Shown: piece after piece, positions 17,870 to 27,730 of the stretch
Numbering within the stretch: position 1 is the first letter of the stretch
How the letters are laid out: each line of letters opens with the position of its first letter
Notes under the pieces: generated by a model
The model's input: the letters and a program-made list of their open reading frames with translations, nothing else
The model's database searches: none
What the model was told of the DNA's origin: nothing
Assembly (NCBI RefSeq): GCF_001870485.1
Contig: NZ_MDKE01000004.1
Span: 1 to 64,000, forward strand
Length of the DNA: 64,000 nucleotides
Source of the DNA: Oceanisphaera psychrotolerans
Lineage (GTDB): Bacteria; Pseudomonadota; Gammaproteobacteria; Enterobacterales; Aeromonadaceae
Reading direction: 5' to 3'
Made by a program: the position numbers and the translations under genes

Positions 17870-19309
17870 ATGCTGGACACCACCGCCACGGTTCTGTGGC
17901 TTTGTTTATTTGCCGCCGTCTTTGCCATTCCCGGCCTGCTCTATGCCCGCCGCCGGCAAGACAAGCTGGAAGACTTCGTCGTGGCCCGCAACAGCCAGAA
18001 CAGCACCGCCACCATGCTGACTCTGCTGGCCACCACCATGGGCACCTGGATCCTGTTTGGCCCCGCCCAGGCCGCCACCTGGGGTGGCGTGGGAGCCATT
18101 ACCGGCTATGCCCTGGGCGCAATGGCGCCCAGGCTTATCATGATTCCGCTGGGCAGCCGCATCCGCACGCTGATGCCCGAAGGCCACACCCTTACCGAGT
18201 TCGTGCTCGGCCGCTATGGCCGCAGCATGTACGGCTTTGTGCTGGTGATCATGATGTTCTACCTGTTTATCTCGCTCACCGCCGGCCTCACCGCCATCGC
18301 CCAGATGGTGGCGCTGCTGGCGCCGGTGCCGCTGTGGGTCACCGCCACCATAGTGATGGGCGCCACCCTGATCTATACCCTGTACGGCGGGCTTAGGGTC
18401 ACCATTTTCACCGACCGGGTGCAGATGCTGGTGATACTGCCGTTTCTGCTGCTGCTGATCCTGTTCGGCTGGCAGGCCGCCGGCGGTCTGGCACCGGCCC
18501 TGGCCGGGCTGCAGGAAAAAGCCCCGCATTTGCTGAATCCGCTCGATACCACCGGCCTGAAATCCGGTCTGACCTTTTTCATTGCGGTGGTACTGACCGG
18601 CCTCTTTTATCAGGGCACCTGGCAGCGGGTGTTTGCCGCCAGAGACAACAAGGTGATCCGCAACAGCTTCATTCTGAGCGGCGTGCTCAGCTTCCCCATC
18701 ATCTTCATCATGGGCCTGTTCGGGCTGGTATTCGTGGGACTGGGGCTGCCCGGAGACGGCTCGGTGGCCCTGTTCAGCGTGCTGATGCCAAACATGCCGC
18801 TGTGGTTTGCCATCGGCCTGCTGCCCTTCGGGCTGGCGCTGATCATGAGCAGTGCCGACTCCACCATCAGCGGTATTTCCAGCATGATAGTGGTGGACCT
18901 GCGTCGCCTGCTGCCGAACATCAGCGCCCACAAGCTGCTTGGCCTGTCGCGCTGGCTGATCATGCTGTTGTCCGTTCCGGTGCTGATCGTCGCCTCTCAG
19001 GGCTTCAGCGTGCTCTATCTGTTCCTGCTTGCCGATCTGCTGTGCTGCGCCGCCGCCTTCCCGGTGTTCTTCGGCTTCTACAACGCCCGCTATCAGAGCT
19101 ATAACGCCGTACTCAGCACCCTGGCCGGTCTGATCGCCGGCCTCTGGCTGTTCCCGGCGCCGGGAGAGCCCATCCGCTACCTGCTGGAGTCCTTCCTGCT
19201 GGCCACTCTGGTGCCGGTGCTGGTATCCGGCCTGCTGATGCTGGTGCCGAACCGCCAGCCGTTCGACTTCTCGATACTGCGCCAGCGCATCCGCAGCCTC
19301 GAAAGCTGA
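17870..19309 (+). CDS. Sodium:solute symporter (SSS family), likely thiamine or precursor importer
   Basis: A 479-residue Na+:solute symporter with about thirteen hydrophobic helices. SSS features include DFVVARNSQN after the first helix, GTWILFGPAQAATWGG, EGHTLTEFVLGRYG, GLFYQGTWQRVFAARD and the conserved SSADSTISGISSM stretch near residue 340. The TPP riboswitch directly upstream indicates uptake of thiamine or of a pyrimidine/thiazole precursor; comparative genomics has proposed SSS-family thiamine transporters (ThiV). The start at 17870 was chosen for its GGGAG site; the in-frame ATG at 17822 lacks one. A terminator shared with the convergent cupin gene follows. Substrate is inferred from regulation only. 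Confidence 0.88.
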   Translation: MLDTTATVLWLCLFAAVFAIPGLLYARRRQDKLEDFVVARNSQNSTATMLTLLATTMGTWILFGPAQAATWGGVGAITGYALGAMAPRLIMIPLGSRIRTLMPEGHTLTEFVLGRYGRSMYGFVLVIMMFYLFISLTAGLTAIAQMVALLAPVPLWVTATIVMGATLIYTLYGGLRVTIFTDRVQMLVILPFLLLLILFGWQAAGGLAPALAGLQEKAPHLLNPLDTTGLKSGLTFFIAVVLTGLFYQGTWQRVFAARDNKVIRNSFILSGVLSFPIIFIMGLFGLVFVGLGLPGDGSVALFSVLMPNMPLWFAIGLLPFGLALIMSSADSTISGISSMIVVDLRRLLPNISAHKLLGLSRWLIMLLSVPVLIVASQGFSVLYLFLLADLLCCAAAFPVFFGFYNARYQSYNAVLSTLAGLIAGLWLFPAPGEPIRYLLESFLLATLVPVLVSGLLMLVPNRQPFDFSILRQRIRSLES

Positions 19310-19371
19310 TGACCCGGGAGCGGCCCTCCCGGGCCGTTCCCGTCTGGCTCCGACAAGCCGCCTGCATGACA

Positions 19372-19408
19372 AAAAGGGCCAGCCGCTACGTCAGCGACTG
19401 GCCCTTTT
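19372..19408. terminator. Bidirectional terminator between the SSS transporter and cupin genes
   Basis: AAAAGGGCCAG and CTGGCCCTTTT arms, plus inner CGCT/AGCG pairing, form a long hairpin flanked by A- and T-runs. It serves convergent genes on both strands. Confidence 0.8.
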
Positions 19409-19455
19409 CCGGCCTTGTCCTTTACCAACCCGGTCATCGGGGACGAATCACCGCC

Positions 19456-19827
19456 TCACCGGGATTCGGGCACGAAAATCACATAGTATTTCTTGGTGAA
19501 TTCCAGTACCTGCCAGGTCCCCTTGAAACCATAGGGGATCATGAAGGCGTCTCCCTTGCGGAAATCCTTGCTGTTACCCTGCTCGTCGGCGATGCGCACA
19601 TAGCCCTCCAGGATATAGCAGAACTCGTTGCGCTCGCTCACCGCATGCCACTTGCCCGGTTCACTTTCCCAGAAGCCCGCATCCAGCTGCCTGGTGCTGT
19701 CGGTAAAGTAATTGGCGGTTCCCTGTCTGGGCGTACCTTCGAGCCGTCGCTCGGGAGGCGGCTCGCTGGCGGCAGGCGCCAGGGGATGGTGAGAAAAGGC
19801 CACCACCGTATCTATCGTCACCGGCAT
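19456..19827 (-). CDS. Cupin-domain protein (DUF861/ureidoglycine-aminohydrolase-like cupin)
   Basis: A 123-residue single-domain cupin. The segments GFWESEPGKW, NEFCYILEGYVRI and FRKGDAFMIPYGFKGTWQV match the two cupin motifs of the DUF861 type, with an EFCYILEG metal-site strand near residue 67. Such proteins often lack a defined role; some related domains act on small nitrogen compounds. The start at 19827 has AAGGAG upstream; the frame continues to 19899 without a better start. It is a single gene, convergent with the SSS transporter. Function is unknown and metal binding is inferred. Confidence 0.75.
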   Translation of the reverse strand: MPVTIDTVVAFSHHPLAPAASEPPPERRLEGTPRQGTANYFTDSTRQLDAGFWESEPGKWHAVSERNEFCYILEGYVRIADEQGNSKDFRKGDAFMIPYGFKGTWQVLEFTKKYYVIFVPESR

Positions 19828-20081
19828 CACTCTCTCCTTGATATGCATAAAAGCCCGGGCCACAGCTTTGTCTTCCATGCAGGATTTGATTAGCACCAAC
19901 CTACCCAGGCTGATGGAGCCAGCAGCGCAATGGCCTGCCCGGTGAACTATATTGCAACCAGTGGCGGGGCAGACGCCGGTCGGCGAATCTGTTACACTCG
20001 CCGCCCTTTTGCGCCATCACAGCCGCGCTTGTTTAGCCATCACACCCTTGTATTTCGCACCGGCGTCATACTGGAGACACC

Positions 20082-20351
20082 ATGAAAATCATGATCCGGG
20101 GCCTGTCCCGCCTCACCACAGAAGACAAGGTACTGGCTCTGCTGGCACCTTACGGCCTGGTGCATTACTTCCATCTGGTCATGGATCCCAGCACCAACAA
20201 TTCCAAGGGCTTCGGCTTCGCCTTCATGCCCAATCCATCCCAGGCCAAGGCGGCCATCAAGAGCCTGAACGGCATGGAAGTGGATGGTCAGAAAATTCGC
20301 GTGAAAAAAGCGGAAGTGAAAGCAGAGGAGCAAGGCGGCAATGACCAATAA
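20082..20351 (+). CDS. RNA recognition motif (RRM) protein
   Basis: An 89-residue single RRM domain. RNP2 appears as MIRGLS (residues 4-9) and RNP1 as SKGFGFAFM (41-49), followed by the fourth-strand segment VDGQKIRVKKAE. The acidic/Gln-rich tail overlaps the next gene. Bacterial single-RRM proteins bind RNA and are common in cyanobacteria and some marine gammaproteobacteria; targets are unknown. GGAGAC lies 7 bases before the start. The last 11 bases overlap the start of yehS, suggesting co-translation. Confidence 0.85.
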   Translation: MKIMIRGLSRLTTEDKVLALLAPYGLVHYFHLVMDPSTNNSKGFGFAFMPNPSQAKAAIKSLNGMEVDGQKIRVKKAEVKAEEQGGNDQ

Positions 20352-20814
20352 CGATATTCTGCGCCGCATCCGTTATGCCCTGGATCTGAACGACAAACAA
20401 GCCATCGCGCTGTTCGGTCTGGGTGACATCGCCATCGACGAAGCACAGTTTCTGGCGCTGCTGGCCAAGGAAGAAGATGCCAACTACCACAGCTGCAGCG
20501 ACAAGCAAATTCTGGGGTTTCTGGACGGTCTGATCCTGAAGAATCGCGGCCCGCGCGAAGGTGGCCCGGCACCGCGCCCGGAGCAGGCCGAGCCCATCAA
20601 CAACCAGGTGTTCAAGAAGCTGCGCGTAGCGCTGGAATTGAAAGAGGAAGACATTCTCGGGTTGCTGGCCCTGGCCGGTTTCACCGTCAGAAAGCCCGAG
20701 CTGACCTCGCTGTTCCGCAAGCCCGGTCACAAGCATTATCAACCCTGTGGCGATCAGTTCCTGCGCAACTTCCTCCAGGGGCTGGCGCTGCAGCGGCGCC
20801 ACGGCGCCGAGTAA
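20341..20814 (+). CDS. yehS: DUF1456 protein YehS
   Basis: A 157-residue protein with two DUF1456 repeats, each opening with a NDILRRIRYAL/NQVFKKLRVAL helix: residues 3-70 (LDLNDKQAIALFGLG, ending CSDKQILGFLDGLI) and residues 88-150 (LELKEEDILGLLALAG, ending CGDQFLRNFLQGL). The length equals E. coli YehS (156). The family is conserved but uncharacterised; the helical duplicated fold suggests a small binding domain. The gene overlaps the RRM gene by 11 bases, so the two are probably expressed together, which hints at an RNA-related role but does not prove it. Confidence 0.88.
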   Translation: MTNNDILRRIRYALDLNDKQAIALFGLGDIAIDEAQFLALLAKEEDANYHSCSDKQILGFLDGLILKNRGPREGGPAPRPEQAEPINNQVFKKLRVALELKEEDILGLLALAGFTVRKPELTSLFRKPGHKHYQPCGDQFLRNFLQGLALQRRHGAE

Positions 20815-20883
20815 GCGCCCACCAGTACGGATGGATGCCTCAGCCCGGTCGGCAGCTCCTGCTGACCGGGTGACTGCCCCCCG

Positions 20884-21777
20884 CTAGGTGACCGTCTGGC
20901 AGATCTGTTGCCAGCACAGCGCCACCTGTTCGGAGCGAAAGGGTTGCCGGCAACACAGTTCGATATCCAGCCGTACCCATGCCGACAACGGCAATTCCAC
21001 CAGCCGTCCCTGCGCCAGCTCTTCCCGGACCAGACTCGCCGGCAAAAAGCTGGCGCCGTCCCCCTGCAGCGCCAGCGCCTTGAGCCCCTCGCCCAGGGCA
21101 TTTTCGCATACCGGTCGCCAGGCTTGTTCACTCAGGGCCGGCAGGCATTTACGCTGGACAAGATCGCCCAGAAACGACGTTGGCGGATACAGCAGCAACC
21201 GCAACGGTTGTGCGGTCGACAGCCCGTGCAAGGGAAGTCCATCGGCATCGGCCGCCGACACCAGCACCATGCGATCCTGCCCCACCACCCGTCGTTCCAC
21301 ATCGGGACGCTTCAGCTCCGGGCTCACCTCGTCACAGGAAAAACACAGCAGAAAGTCGACCGAGCCGGCCATGAACTGCTCGAGGGCATCCTGATAATGA
21401 CCGGTATTCAGGCGGATCAGGCTGTCTCCCAGTTGCGGACGCAGGCGGTGGATCCAGCCGGGAAAGAAGGTCACCGCCAGCGAAGGCTGGGCCATGAAAT
21501 TCAGGCTGTGATGTTCGTTCAGGCTCTGACGCAACTGGCCACGGATACCGTAAATCTGGGACAGCAACAGCCGGGCCTGTTCCAGAAAGTTTTCACCCGC
21601 GGCGGTCAACACCATGGGATGGCGATCTCGCTGCACCAGCGGCACCCCCATCCAGTTTTCCAGTGAACGAATACGCCGGCTGAACGCCGGCTGGGTCACA
21701 AAGCGGACTTCCGCTGCCTTGGAAAAATTACCCTGCTCGGCCAGGGCAACAAAATCGTGCAGCCATTTGCTTTCCAT
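20884..21777 (-). CDS. LysR-family regulator, HypT/YjiE-like
   Basis: A 297-residue LysR-type regulator. The N-terminal winged helix-turn-helix (residues 1-60) reads KWLHDFVALAEQGNFSKAAE with VTQPAFSRRIRSLENWMGV, close in form to E. coli HypT (YjiE), the hypochlorite-responsive regulator. A LysR substrate-binding fold follows. It is divergent from the YeiH-like gene about 185 bases away, the usual arrangement for a LysR and its target. HypT senses through methionine oxidation; whether this protein does is unknown. An alternative is a generic LysR controlling the YeiH-like transporter. Confidence 0.85.
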   Translation of the reverse strand: MESKWLHDFVALAEQGNFSKAAEVRFVTQPAFSRRIRSLENWMGVPLVQRDRHPMVLTAAGENFLEQARLLLSQIYGIRGQLRQSLNEHHSLNFMAQPSLAVTFFPGWIHRLRPQLGDSLIRLNTGHYQDALEQFMAGSVDFLLCFSCDEVSPELKRPDVERRVVGQDRMVLVSAADADGLPLHGLSTAQPLRLLLYPPTSFLGDLVQRKCLPALSEQAWRPVCENALGEGLKALALQGDGASFLPASLVREELAQGRLVELPLSAWVRLDIELCCRQPFRSEQVALCWQQICQTVT

Positions 21778-21962
21778 GCATCACCCGTTAATCGCTTGAT
21801 GCCGCATTGTATGCAGAAAAGTAACGGGGCCGCTATAAAAAGGCATTAGATCCCCCCATTGCCGACTCATACCATGGACTTATCAAGGCCTCCTATAATA
21901 TCCGCGTGCAAAGCGAACCGTGGGAGCGCCGTCAACCTAGACTAACAGCAAGGACGGAACAC

Positions 21963-23002
21963 ATGGCTGTGGAAACCGGTAACCAGGTGGTGGGTATGTT
22001 GCAACAGATAGAAAAGGTGAGAAAACGCTACTTTCCCGGGGTATGCGTAGCGGTCACCATCGGTATCGCCGCCAGCTCCTGTCGGAACATTACGGTGCTC
22101 CCGCCATGCTGATGGCGCTGCTGCTCGGATTGGCATTCAATTTTCTGAGTCAGGAGTCCGTCTGTCTGCCCGGGCTGGAGCTTTCCGCCAAGACGGTGCT
22201 TCGCCTCGGTGTGGCCATGCTCGGGCTGCGCATTACCTTCAGTGACGTGCTGACCCTCGGCTGGTCCCCCCTGCTGATGGTGTGCTCGGCGGTGGTACTG
22301 ACCATCGGTTTTGGTGTGGTCATGGCACGCCTGCTGGGCTTTTCGTCCTCCTTCGGTACCCTCACCGGCGGCTCGGTCGCCATTTGCGGCGCTTCGGCGG
22401 CCATGGCCATCAGCAGCGTGCTGAAACAGGACGAACAGGCCAAGCGCGATACCCTGTTCACCGTGATCAGCGTCACCACCCTCAGTACCCTGGCCATGAT
22501 CTTCTATCCGATGATCAGCAGCAGCCTGGGTCTGACCCCGCAGGAAGCCGGGCTCTTTATCGGCGCTACCATTCACGACGTGGCCCAGGTGGTCGGCGCC
22601 GGCTACAGCATGTCCAGCGAAGTGGGCGATCTCAGCACCTTCGTCAAGCTGTTGCGCGTCGCCATGCTGGTGCCCATCGTGATGACCATCGGCATCCTGA
22701 TCCGTCGGGCCGCCCGCCAGAGAGGTGAAGATCAGGGCAGCAAGGGCGTGGCCATTCCCGGTTTTCTGCTCGGCTTTGTGGCCCTGTTCATTCTCAACAG
22801 CCTGGGCTGGATCCCGAGCAGCATCAGCCAGCCGCTGGCCGGCAGTTCTTCCTGGCTGCTGCTGACCGCCATCGCCGCCCTGGGCGTGCGTACCCAGCTC
22901 AAGGACATTCTCTCGGTGGGCTGGAAACCGGTGCTGCTGGTGATACTGGAAACCCTGTTTATCGCCGCCCTGATCATCGCCTATATCCTGATTGGCAAAT
23001 AA
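21963..23002 (+). pseudogene. YeiH/UPF0324-family membrane protein, frameshifted in this sequence
   Basis: The N-terminus MAVETGNQVVGMLQQIEK to about residue 38 lies in one frame from ATG 21963; the rest, from LSEHYGAPAMLM onward, lies in the next frame to 23002. Adding one C to the CC at 22078-22079 (or one T) gives a continuous 346-residue protein, the length of E. coli YeiH (349). It has about ten hydrophobic helices and the conserved GGSVAICGASAAMAIS and GATIHDVAQVVGAG segments of the UPF0324 family, which includes proposed sulfonate-related or anion exporters. The deletion is probably a sequencing error. It is divergent from a HypT-like LysR gene that may regulate it. Confidence 0.8.
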
Positions 23003-23036
23003 ACCGAACCAAGCATTCGACACCCAGTAAAACTAA

Positions 23037-23060
23037 AACGGCGACCCCAGGGTCGCCGTT
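23037..23060. terminator. Bidirectional terminator between the YeiH-like and Gfo/Idh genes
   Basis: AACGGCGACC and GGTCGCCGTT form a 10-bp perfect stem with a CCAG loop; an A-run precedes it, serving the leftward gene, while the rightward T-run is weak. Confidence 0.75.
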
Positions 23061-23076
23061 GTCATTGCTGCCGAGC

Positions 23077-24108
23077 CTAGCCGAAGCTGGTGGCGGTCAA
23101 CGGCAGGGTGCGTCCCTCCGTCGAGCTTTTTTCGGCCAGGTTGATGATATTGAGGCCATCCAGCGCATCCTGCATGGTCACCGGCAGCGGGCCCTCACCA
23201 CGAATGGCCTTGGCGGTGCCCTCATAGAAATAACGATACCCCCCGATTTCCGACTCGATCACCTGCGGCTCATCATCGGAATAGAAGATGCCGTAATCGG
23301 ATTCGGCTTCCTTGGCCAGATAGGGCGAGTCCGGCACTATGCCGTCCTGCAGCCGCTCTTCCTGGGGATCGAAACCGCGCTTGATGTAACAGCCGCGCTC
23401 GCCCTGCAGCTTGAAGCGCAGGGTCGGTCCCGGATGATAGGGGCTGGAATGCAGCAGCACTTCCTTGTCGGAATAATGCAGCTGCACATGGAAGTAATCG
23501 GTCACCTCGGATCCGGGCCGCATCGACAGGCAACGCGCAGTCACCGCCAGTGGCTTGCCGAACAACACCAGCACCTGATCCACCAGGTGCCCGCCCAGAT
23601 CGAACCAGACACCGGCCCCCACCCCGGGCTTCTCTTCCCGCACCCGCGGCCGGAAGCGGTCGAAGTGGGACTCGAAGCCGTGAATGGGCCCCAGGGTCTC
23701 GTCGGCCAGCAGTTTGCGCAGGGTGAGAAAATCGCTGTCCCAGCGGCGATTATGAAAGGGGATCAGGCACAGCTTGTTGCTATCGGCCAGCCGCATCAGC
23801 TCGGCGCCTTGGTGCAGCTGGGTAACACAAGGGTTTTCCATCACCACGTGCAGCCCCAGGTTCAGCGCCTTGCGACCCAGCTCGTAATGCACCTCGTTGG
23901 GCGCGGTGATCACCACCAGCCGGGCGCCGGATTCGGCCAGCATCTGATCCACGTCGGTATACACCTTCACCTCGGGCCAGTCTTTCGCCGCCCTTTCCGG
24001 CTTGGAGGTACTGATGGCCACCAGCTCGAATTCGGGCAGACAGTCGATAAAGGGCAGATGGAAAATACTGGCGGACTGGCCGTAGCCAATCACGGCGGTC
24101 TTAATCAT
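23077..24108 (-). CDS. Gfo/Idh/MocA-family oxidoreductase (YdgJ-like)
   Basis: A 343-residue NAD(P)-dependent oxidoreductase. The N-terminal Rossmann domain opens with TAVIGYGQSASIFH. The C-terminal dimerisation and substrate domain includes FHNRRWDSDFLTL, GVWFDLGGHLVDQ and YHPGPTLRF. The family motif that is normally EKP (Lys contacts cofactor and substrate) reads MENPCV here, so the lysine is replaced by Asn97. It resembles E. coli YdgJ in the FHNRRWDSDF block. The gene lies 12 bases downstream of a broken LysR gene on the same strand and may share its transcript. The ATG at 24108 was chosen as the first start of the domain. Confidence 0.85.
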   Translation of the reverse strand: MIKTAVIGYGQSASIFHLPFIDCLPEFELVAISTSKPERAAKDWPEVKVYTDVDQMLAESGARLVVITAPNEVHYELGRKALNLGLHVVMENPCVTQLHQGAELMRLADSNKLCLIPFHNRRWDSDFLTLRKLLADETLGPIHGFESHFDRFRPRVREEKPGVGAGVWFDLGGHLVDQVLVLFGKPLAVTARCLSMRPGSEVTDYFHVQLHYSDKEVLLHSSPYHPGPTLRFKLQGERGCYIKRGFDPQEERLQDGIVPDSPYLAKEAESDYGIFYSDDEPQVIESEIGGYRYFYEGTAKAIRGEGPLPVTMQDALDGLNIINLAEKSSTEGRTLPLTATSFG

Positions 24109-24120
24109 GGGTCAACCTCG

Positions 24121-25025
24121 TTAAAAGTAATGCTTGATATCCATGTAACGGGAACGGATATACTCGATCAACAGCTTTATTTTGCGCGGTGGCTGGCGAC
24201 TGTAGGAGTAGACGGCATAAATCCCCAGTATCTTGCCGACCTGCCGGGGTAACAGCTCGACAAGCTGCCCGGACTGCAGGTCGGAGTAAACCAGACAACG
24301 GGGCACGTACGCCAGGCCATGGCCAGCCAGGGCCGCCCTGCGCAGGGCGGCGGCATTGTTGGTGGAAAAGTTGCCGCTCACCCGCAGCGGATAAACTTCG
24401 CCATACCGGTTGAACAGCCAGTCACGGGCCCCGCTCTCCTGATAGCTGTAGATAAGACAGTTATGCTCTAACAGATCCTCCGGCACCTGGGGCTTGCCAC
24501 GGCGACTAATATACGCAGGAGCGGCACAGATGGTCCAATGTGAATCCAGGATATGACGCGCGATCAGGTTGGAATCGTCCAGGTGCCCGGTACGAATCAC
24601 CAGATCATACCCCTCTCCAATCAAGTCCACGAAACGATTCTCCAGCGACATATCCACCGAAATAGCCGGATGCAGTTCACAAAATTCGCGACCGCCTCCG
24701 CCAGCAACAACTCGCCGGAAATGGTGGGAACCGACATCCTGATATGCCCCTGCAGCGACTGGCTGTAGCCGGTAACGGCGTCAAATGCTTCCTGAGCGGC
24801 CAGTGCCACCAGGCGGGCACGCTGGTACAACACCTGTCCGGCCTCACTCAGCGTCAAGCGCCGCGTGGTGCGGTGGATCAGGGTACTGCCCAACTCCTTT
24901 TCCAGCCGGGCGATACGCTTGCTCACCACCGAGTTGGTCAGGCCGTTGGCGTCGGCCGCCTTACTGAAGGAGCCTAATTCAACCACCTGGGCAAACAGAA
25001 TCAGATCATCGGTTTTCGGCATCAT
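24121..25025 (-). pseudogene. LysR-family regulator divergent from lldP, frameshifted in this sequence
   Basis: The DNA-binding half (PKTDDLILFAQVVELGSF, then VVSKRIARLEKELG) runs from 25025 to about 24690. The effector-binding half (FVDLIGEGYDLVIRTGHL, ending at 24121) is one frame over. Restoring one base at 24685-24687, for example AA to AAA on the coding strand, gives a single 301-residue LysR-type regulator. It is divergent from lldP and so a natural candidate regulator of the lactate operon. The break is one of six similar single-base deletions in the window and is probably an artefact. The gene is followed closely by the Gfo/Idh oxidoreductase. Confidence 0.82.
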
Positions 25026-25183
25026 TCATCCACTTTTGGAAACAATTGGTTTCATTAAATCTATATATCCACAAAAGACAAGGGGATAAAGTTACATCAC
25101 GTTAACAACCCGGTCACCATCCTGCTCTAGAGTAAGAGTATGCCTGTGATGGCCACCAAGACATAATCAAGGAAGGAACCGTT

Positions 25184-26884
25184 ATGCTGAATGATTCCCT
25201 ACTGGCACTGCTGGCATTTTCGCCCATCGTGCTCGCCGCCATTCTGCTGGTCGGCCTGCAATGGCCGGCCAAGCGCGCCATGCCCCTGGCATTTATCCTG
25301 ACCGTGCTCGTCGCTCTGCTGGTATGGGACATGAATGGCACCCGGGTGATCGCCTCCAGCCTGCAGGGGCTGGCGATTTCCATCTCGTTGCTGTGGATTA
25401 TCTTCGGCGCCATCCTGTTGCTGAATACCCTGAAGCATACCGGCGCCATCACCACCATTCGCAACGGCTTCACCGCCATCTCACCGGATCGCCGCATCCA
25501 GGCCATTATCGTCGCCTGGTGCTTCGGCTGCTTTATCGAGGGCGCCTCCGGCTTTGGTACTCCCGCCGCCGTGGCCGCGCCGCTGATGGTGGCGCTGGGC
25601 TTCCCGGCTCTGGCGGCGGTACTGATGGGCATGATGATCCAGAGCACACCGGTGTCGTTCGGTGCCGTGGGCACCCCCATCATCGTCGGCGTGACCAGCG
25701 GCCTGGATAACGCCGCCATCAACACCACCCTGACCACCGCCGGCTCCGGCTGGCAAGACTATCTGCAAACCGTGACCAGCAACGTGGCGGTCACCCACGC
25801 CATCATCGGCATCCTGATGCCCCTGTTCATGTGCATGATGCTGACCCGCTTCTTCGGCAAGAACAAGAGCTGGAAAGAAGGCCTCGACATACTGCCGTTT
25901 GCCATCTTCGCGGGTCTGGCCTTTACCGTGCCTTACGCCCTTACCGGTGTTCTGCTCGGCCCGGAATTTCCTTCTCTGGTCGGCGGCCTGGTGGGTCTGG
26001 CCATCGTCGTCACCGCCACGCGTAAAGGCTTTCTGGTCCCCAAGAGCTCCTTCGAGTTCCCGGAAGAAAAAAGCTGGCCGGCAGAATGGCTGGGCTCGCT
26101 CACCATTAACAAAGAAGATCTGAAACAGCACCCCATCGGACTGGGCCTCGCCTGGTTCCCTTATCTGCTGCTCCCGGTGCTGCTGGTACTGAGCCGCACC
26201 AGTGACAGTTTCAAGGGCCTGCTCACCAGCTGGAGTATCGCCTTCAACAATATTCTGGGCGAAGCCGGTATCAGCGCCAGCATCCAGCCCCTGTACCTGC
26301 CCGGCGGCATTCTGGTGTTCGTTTCCCTTGTGGCGGTATTGAGCCAGACCCGCTCGCTTGCCGCCTTCGTCCCGGCCGTCGCCGAGTCTTCCCGCACCCT
26401 GCTCGGCGCCGGCTTCGTGCTGATGTTCACCGTGCCCATGGTGAGGATCTTCATCAACTCCGGGGTCAACGAGGCCGACATTGCCAGCATGCCGGTGATG
26501 ACCGCCAAGGTTGCCGCCGACCTGGTCGGTGATTTCTTCCCGGCCATCAGCGGGGTCATCGGTGCCCTGGGGGCCTTTATCGCCGGTTCCAATACCGTGT
26601 CCAACATGATGTTTTCCCAGTTCCAGTTCGAGGTCGCCCAGACGCTGAACGTATCCACCGCCATGGTGGTGGCGCTGCAGGCGGTGGGAGCGGCGGCCGG
26701 CAACATGATCGCCATTCACAACGTGGTCGCGGCCTCGGCCACCGTCGGCCTGCTCGGTCGGGAAGGCACCACCTTGCGCAAGACCGCCCTGCCCACCCTC
26801 TACTATCTGGTGGCCCTCGGCGTCATCGGCATGATTGCCATCTATGGACTGGGTATTTCGGATCCCCTGCTGAAGTTGTCTTGA
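25184..26884 (+). CDS. lldP: L-lactate permease (LldP/LctP family)
   Basis: A 566-residue lactate:H+ symporter with about thirteen membrane helices. Family blocks are visible: [23 protein letters not shown] near residue 112, [19 protein letters not shown] near 148, and the C-terminal [22 protein letters not shown] near 465. Length matches LctP proteins (about 550). The start at 25184 is preceded by an AAGGAAGG site. It heads a run of lactate genes (lutABC, dld2), as in Shewanella, where lactate uptake and both stereospecific oxidases are clustered. A LysR gene is divergent. It imports lactate, and probably glycolate, across the inner membrane. Confidence 0.93.
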   Translation: MLNDSLLALLAFSPIVLAAILLVGLQWPAKRAMPLAFILTVLVALLVWDMNGTRVIASSLQGLAISISLLWIIFGAILLLNTLKHTGAITTIRNGFTAISPDRRIQAIIVAWCFGCFIEGASGFGTPAAVAAPLMVALGFPALAAVLMGMMIQSTPVSFGAVGTPIIVGVTSGLDNAAINTTLTTAGSGWQDYLQTVTSNVAVTHAIIGILMPLFMCMMLTRFFGKNKSWKEGLDILPFAIFAGLAFTVPYALTGVLLGPEFPSLVGGLVGLAIVVTATRKGFLVPKSSFEFPEEKSWPAEWLGSLTINKEDLKQHPIGLGLAWFPYLLLPVLLVLSRTSDSFKGLLTSWSIAFNNILGEAGISASIQPLYLPGGILVFVSLVAVLSQTRSLAAFVPAVAESSRTLLGAGFVLMFTVPMVRIFINSGVNEADIASMPVMTAKVAADLVGDFFPAISGVIGALGAFIAGSNTVSNMMFSQFQFEVAQTLNVSTAMVVALQAVGAAAGNMIAIHNVVAASATVGLLGREGTTLRKTALPTLYYLVALGVIGMIAIYGLGISDPLLKLS

Positions 26885-26957
26885 GTTGCGTTGCCTGCCG
26901 GTCGGCACCAGACCGGCAGGCAACAGCTAAAACAGTGTTATTTGAAGGAATTGCCTT

Positions 26958-27730
26958 ATGTCGTCAGCTATTCGCATCTATCCGGCCAAGCCAGAAAAGG
27001 TATATGTCTACGCCACCTGCCTGGTGGACATGTTCTCCCCCCGGAGCGGGATGGATGCCATCCGTCTGCTGGAACTGGCCGGCGTCGAGGTCATCTATGT
27101 GCCCAAGCAAACCTGCTGCGGCCAGCCGGCCTATTCATCCGGCTACGAAGATGACGCCAAAACCACGGCCCTGAGCCAGATGGCACTGTTCCCCGCCCCC
27201 TGGCCGGTGATCGTGCTGTCCGGTTCCTGCGGCGGCATGATGCACCATCACTACCGCCGGCTGTTCGCCGGCAGCGAGCAGGAAGCGGTGGTTAACCAAT
27301 TTTGTGATCGGGTATTCGAACTCACCGAGTTTCTGGTGCAGGTATGCCGCATCCGGCTCAGCGATCAGGGCCCGGCCACCTCGGTGGTATTGCATACCTC
27401 CTGCGCCGCCCGCCGGGAAATGAAAGTTCACAACACCGCCCGCCAGCTGTTGAGCCAGCTGGAGCGTGTGGAACTGCGTGAACAGGCCTACGAAAGCGAG
27501 TGCTGCGGCTTCGGCGGCACCTTCTCGGTGCGCCATCCGGCGATCAGCGAAGCCATGGTGCAAGACAAGACCCAACACCTGAGCGAAGCTGGCGCGGAGC
27601 AGCTCATCAGTGCCGACTGGGGTTGCCTGCTCAACATCAACGGCGCCCTGGAATATCAGGCAAAGCACTCAAAGGGACACACTTGGCCACCTTCCTGCTG
27701 AGCCGGCTGGAGGGACATCATGCACAATAA
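26958..27730 (+). CDS. lutA: L-lactate oxidation complex subunit LutA (LldE/YkgE), last residues frameshifted
   Basis: An iron-sulfur CCG-domain protein, subunit of the LutABC L-lactate dehydrogenase. Two CCG domains are seen: ATCLVDMFSP with TCCGQPAYSSG near residue 54, and CCGFGGTFSVRHP near 180. As read, the frame ends at 27701 after 247 residues with an atypical Lys/His/Pro tail. Adding one G to the GG at 27659-27660 restores the expected family end (ALKGTHLATFLLSRLEGHHAQ-like, stop at 27730; 257 residues). The restored stop overlaps lutB. Only the last dozen residues are affected, so this copy could work even if the deletion is real. Confidence 0.9.
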
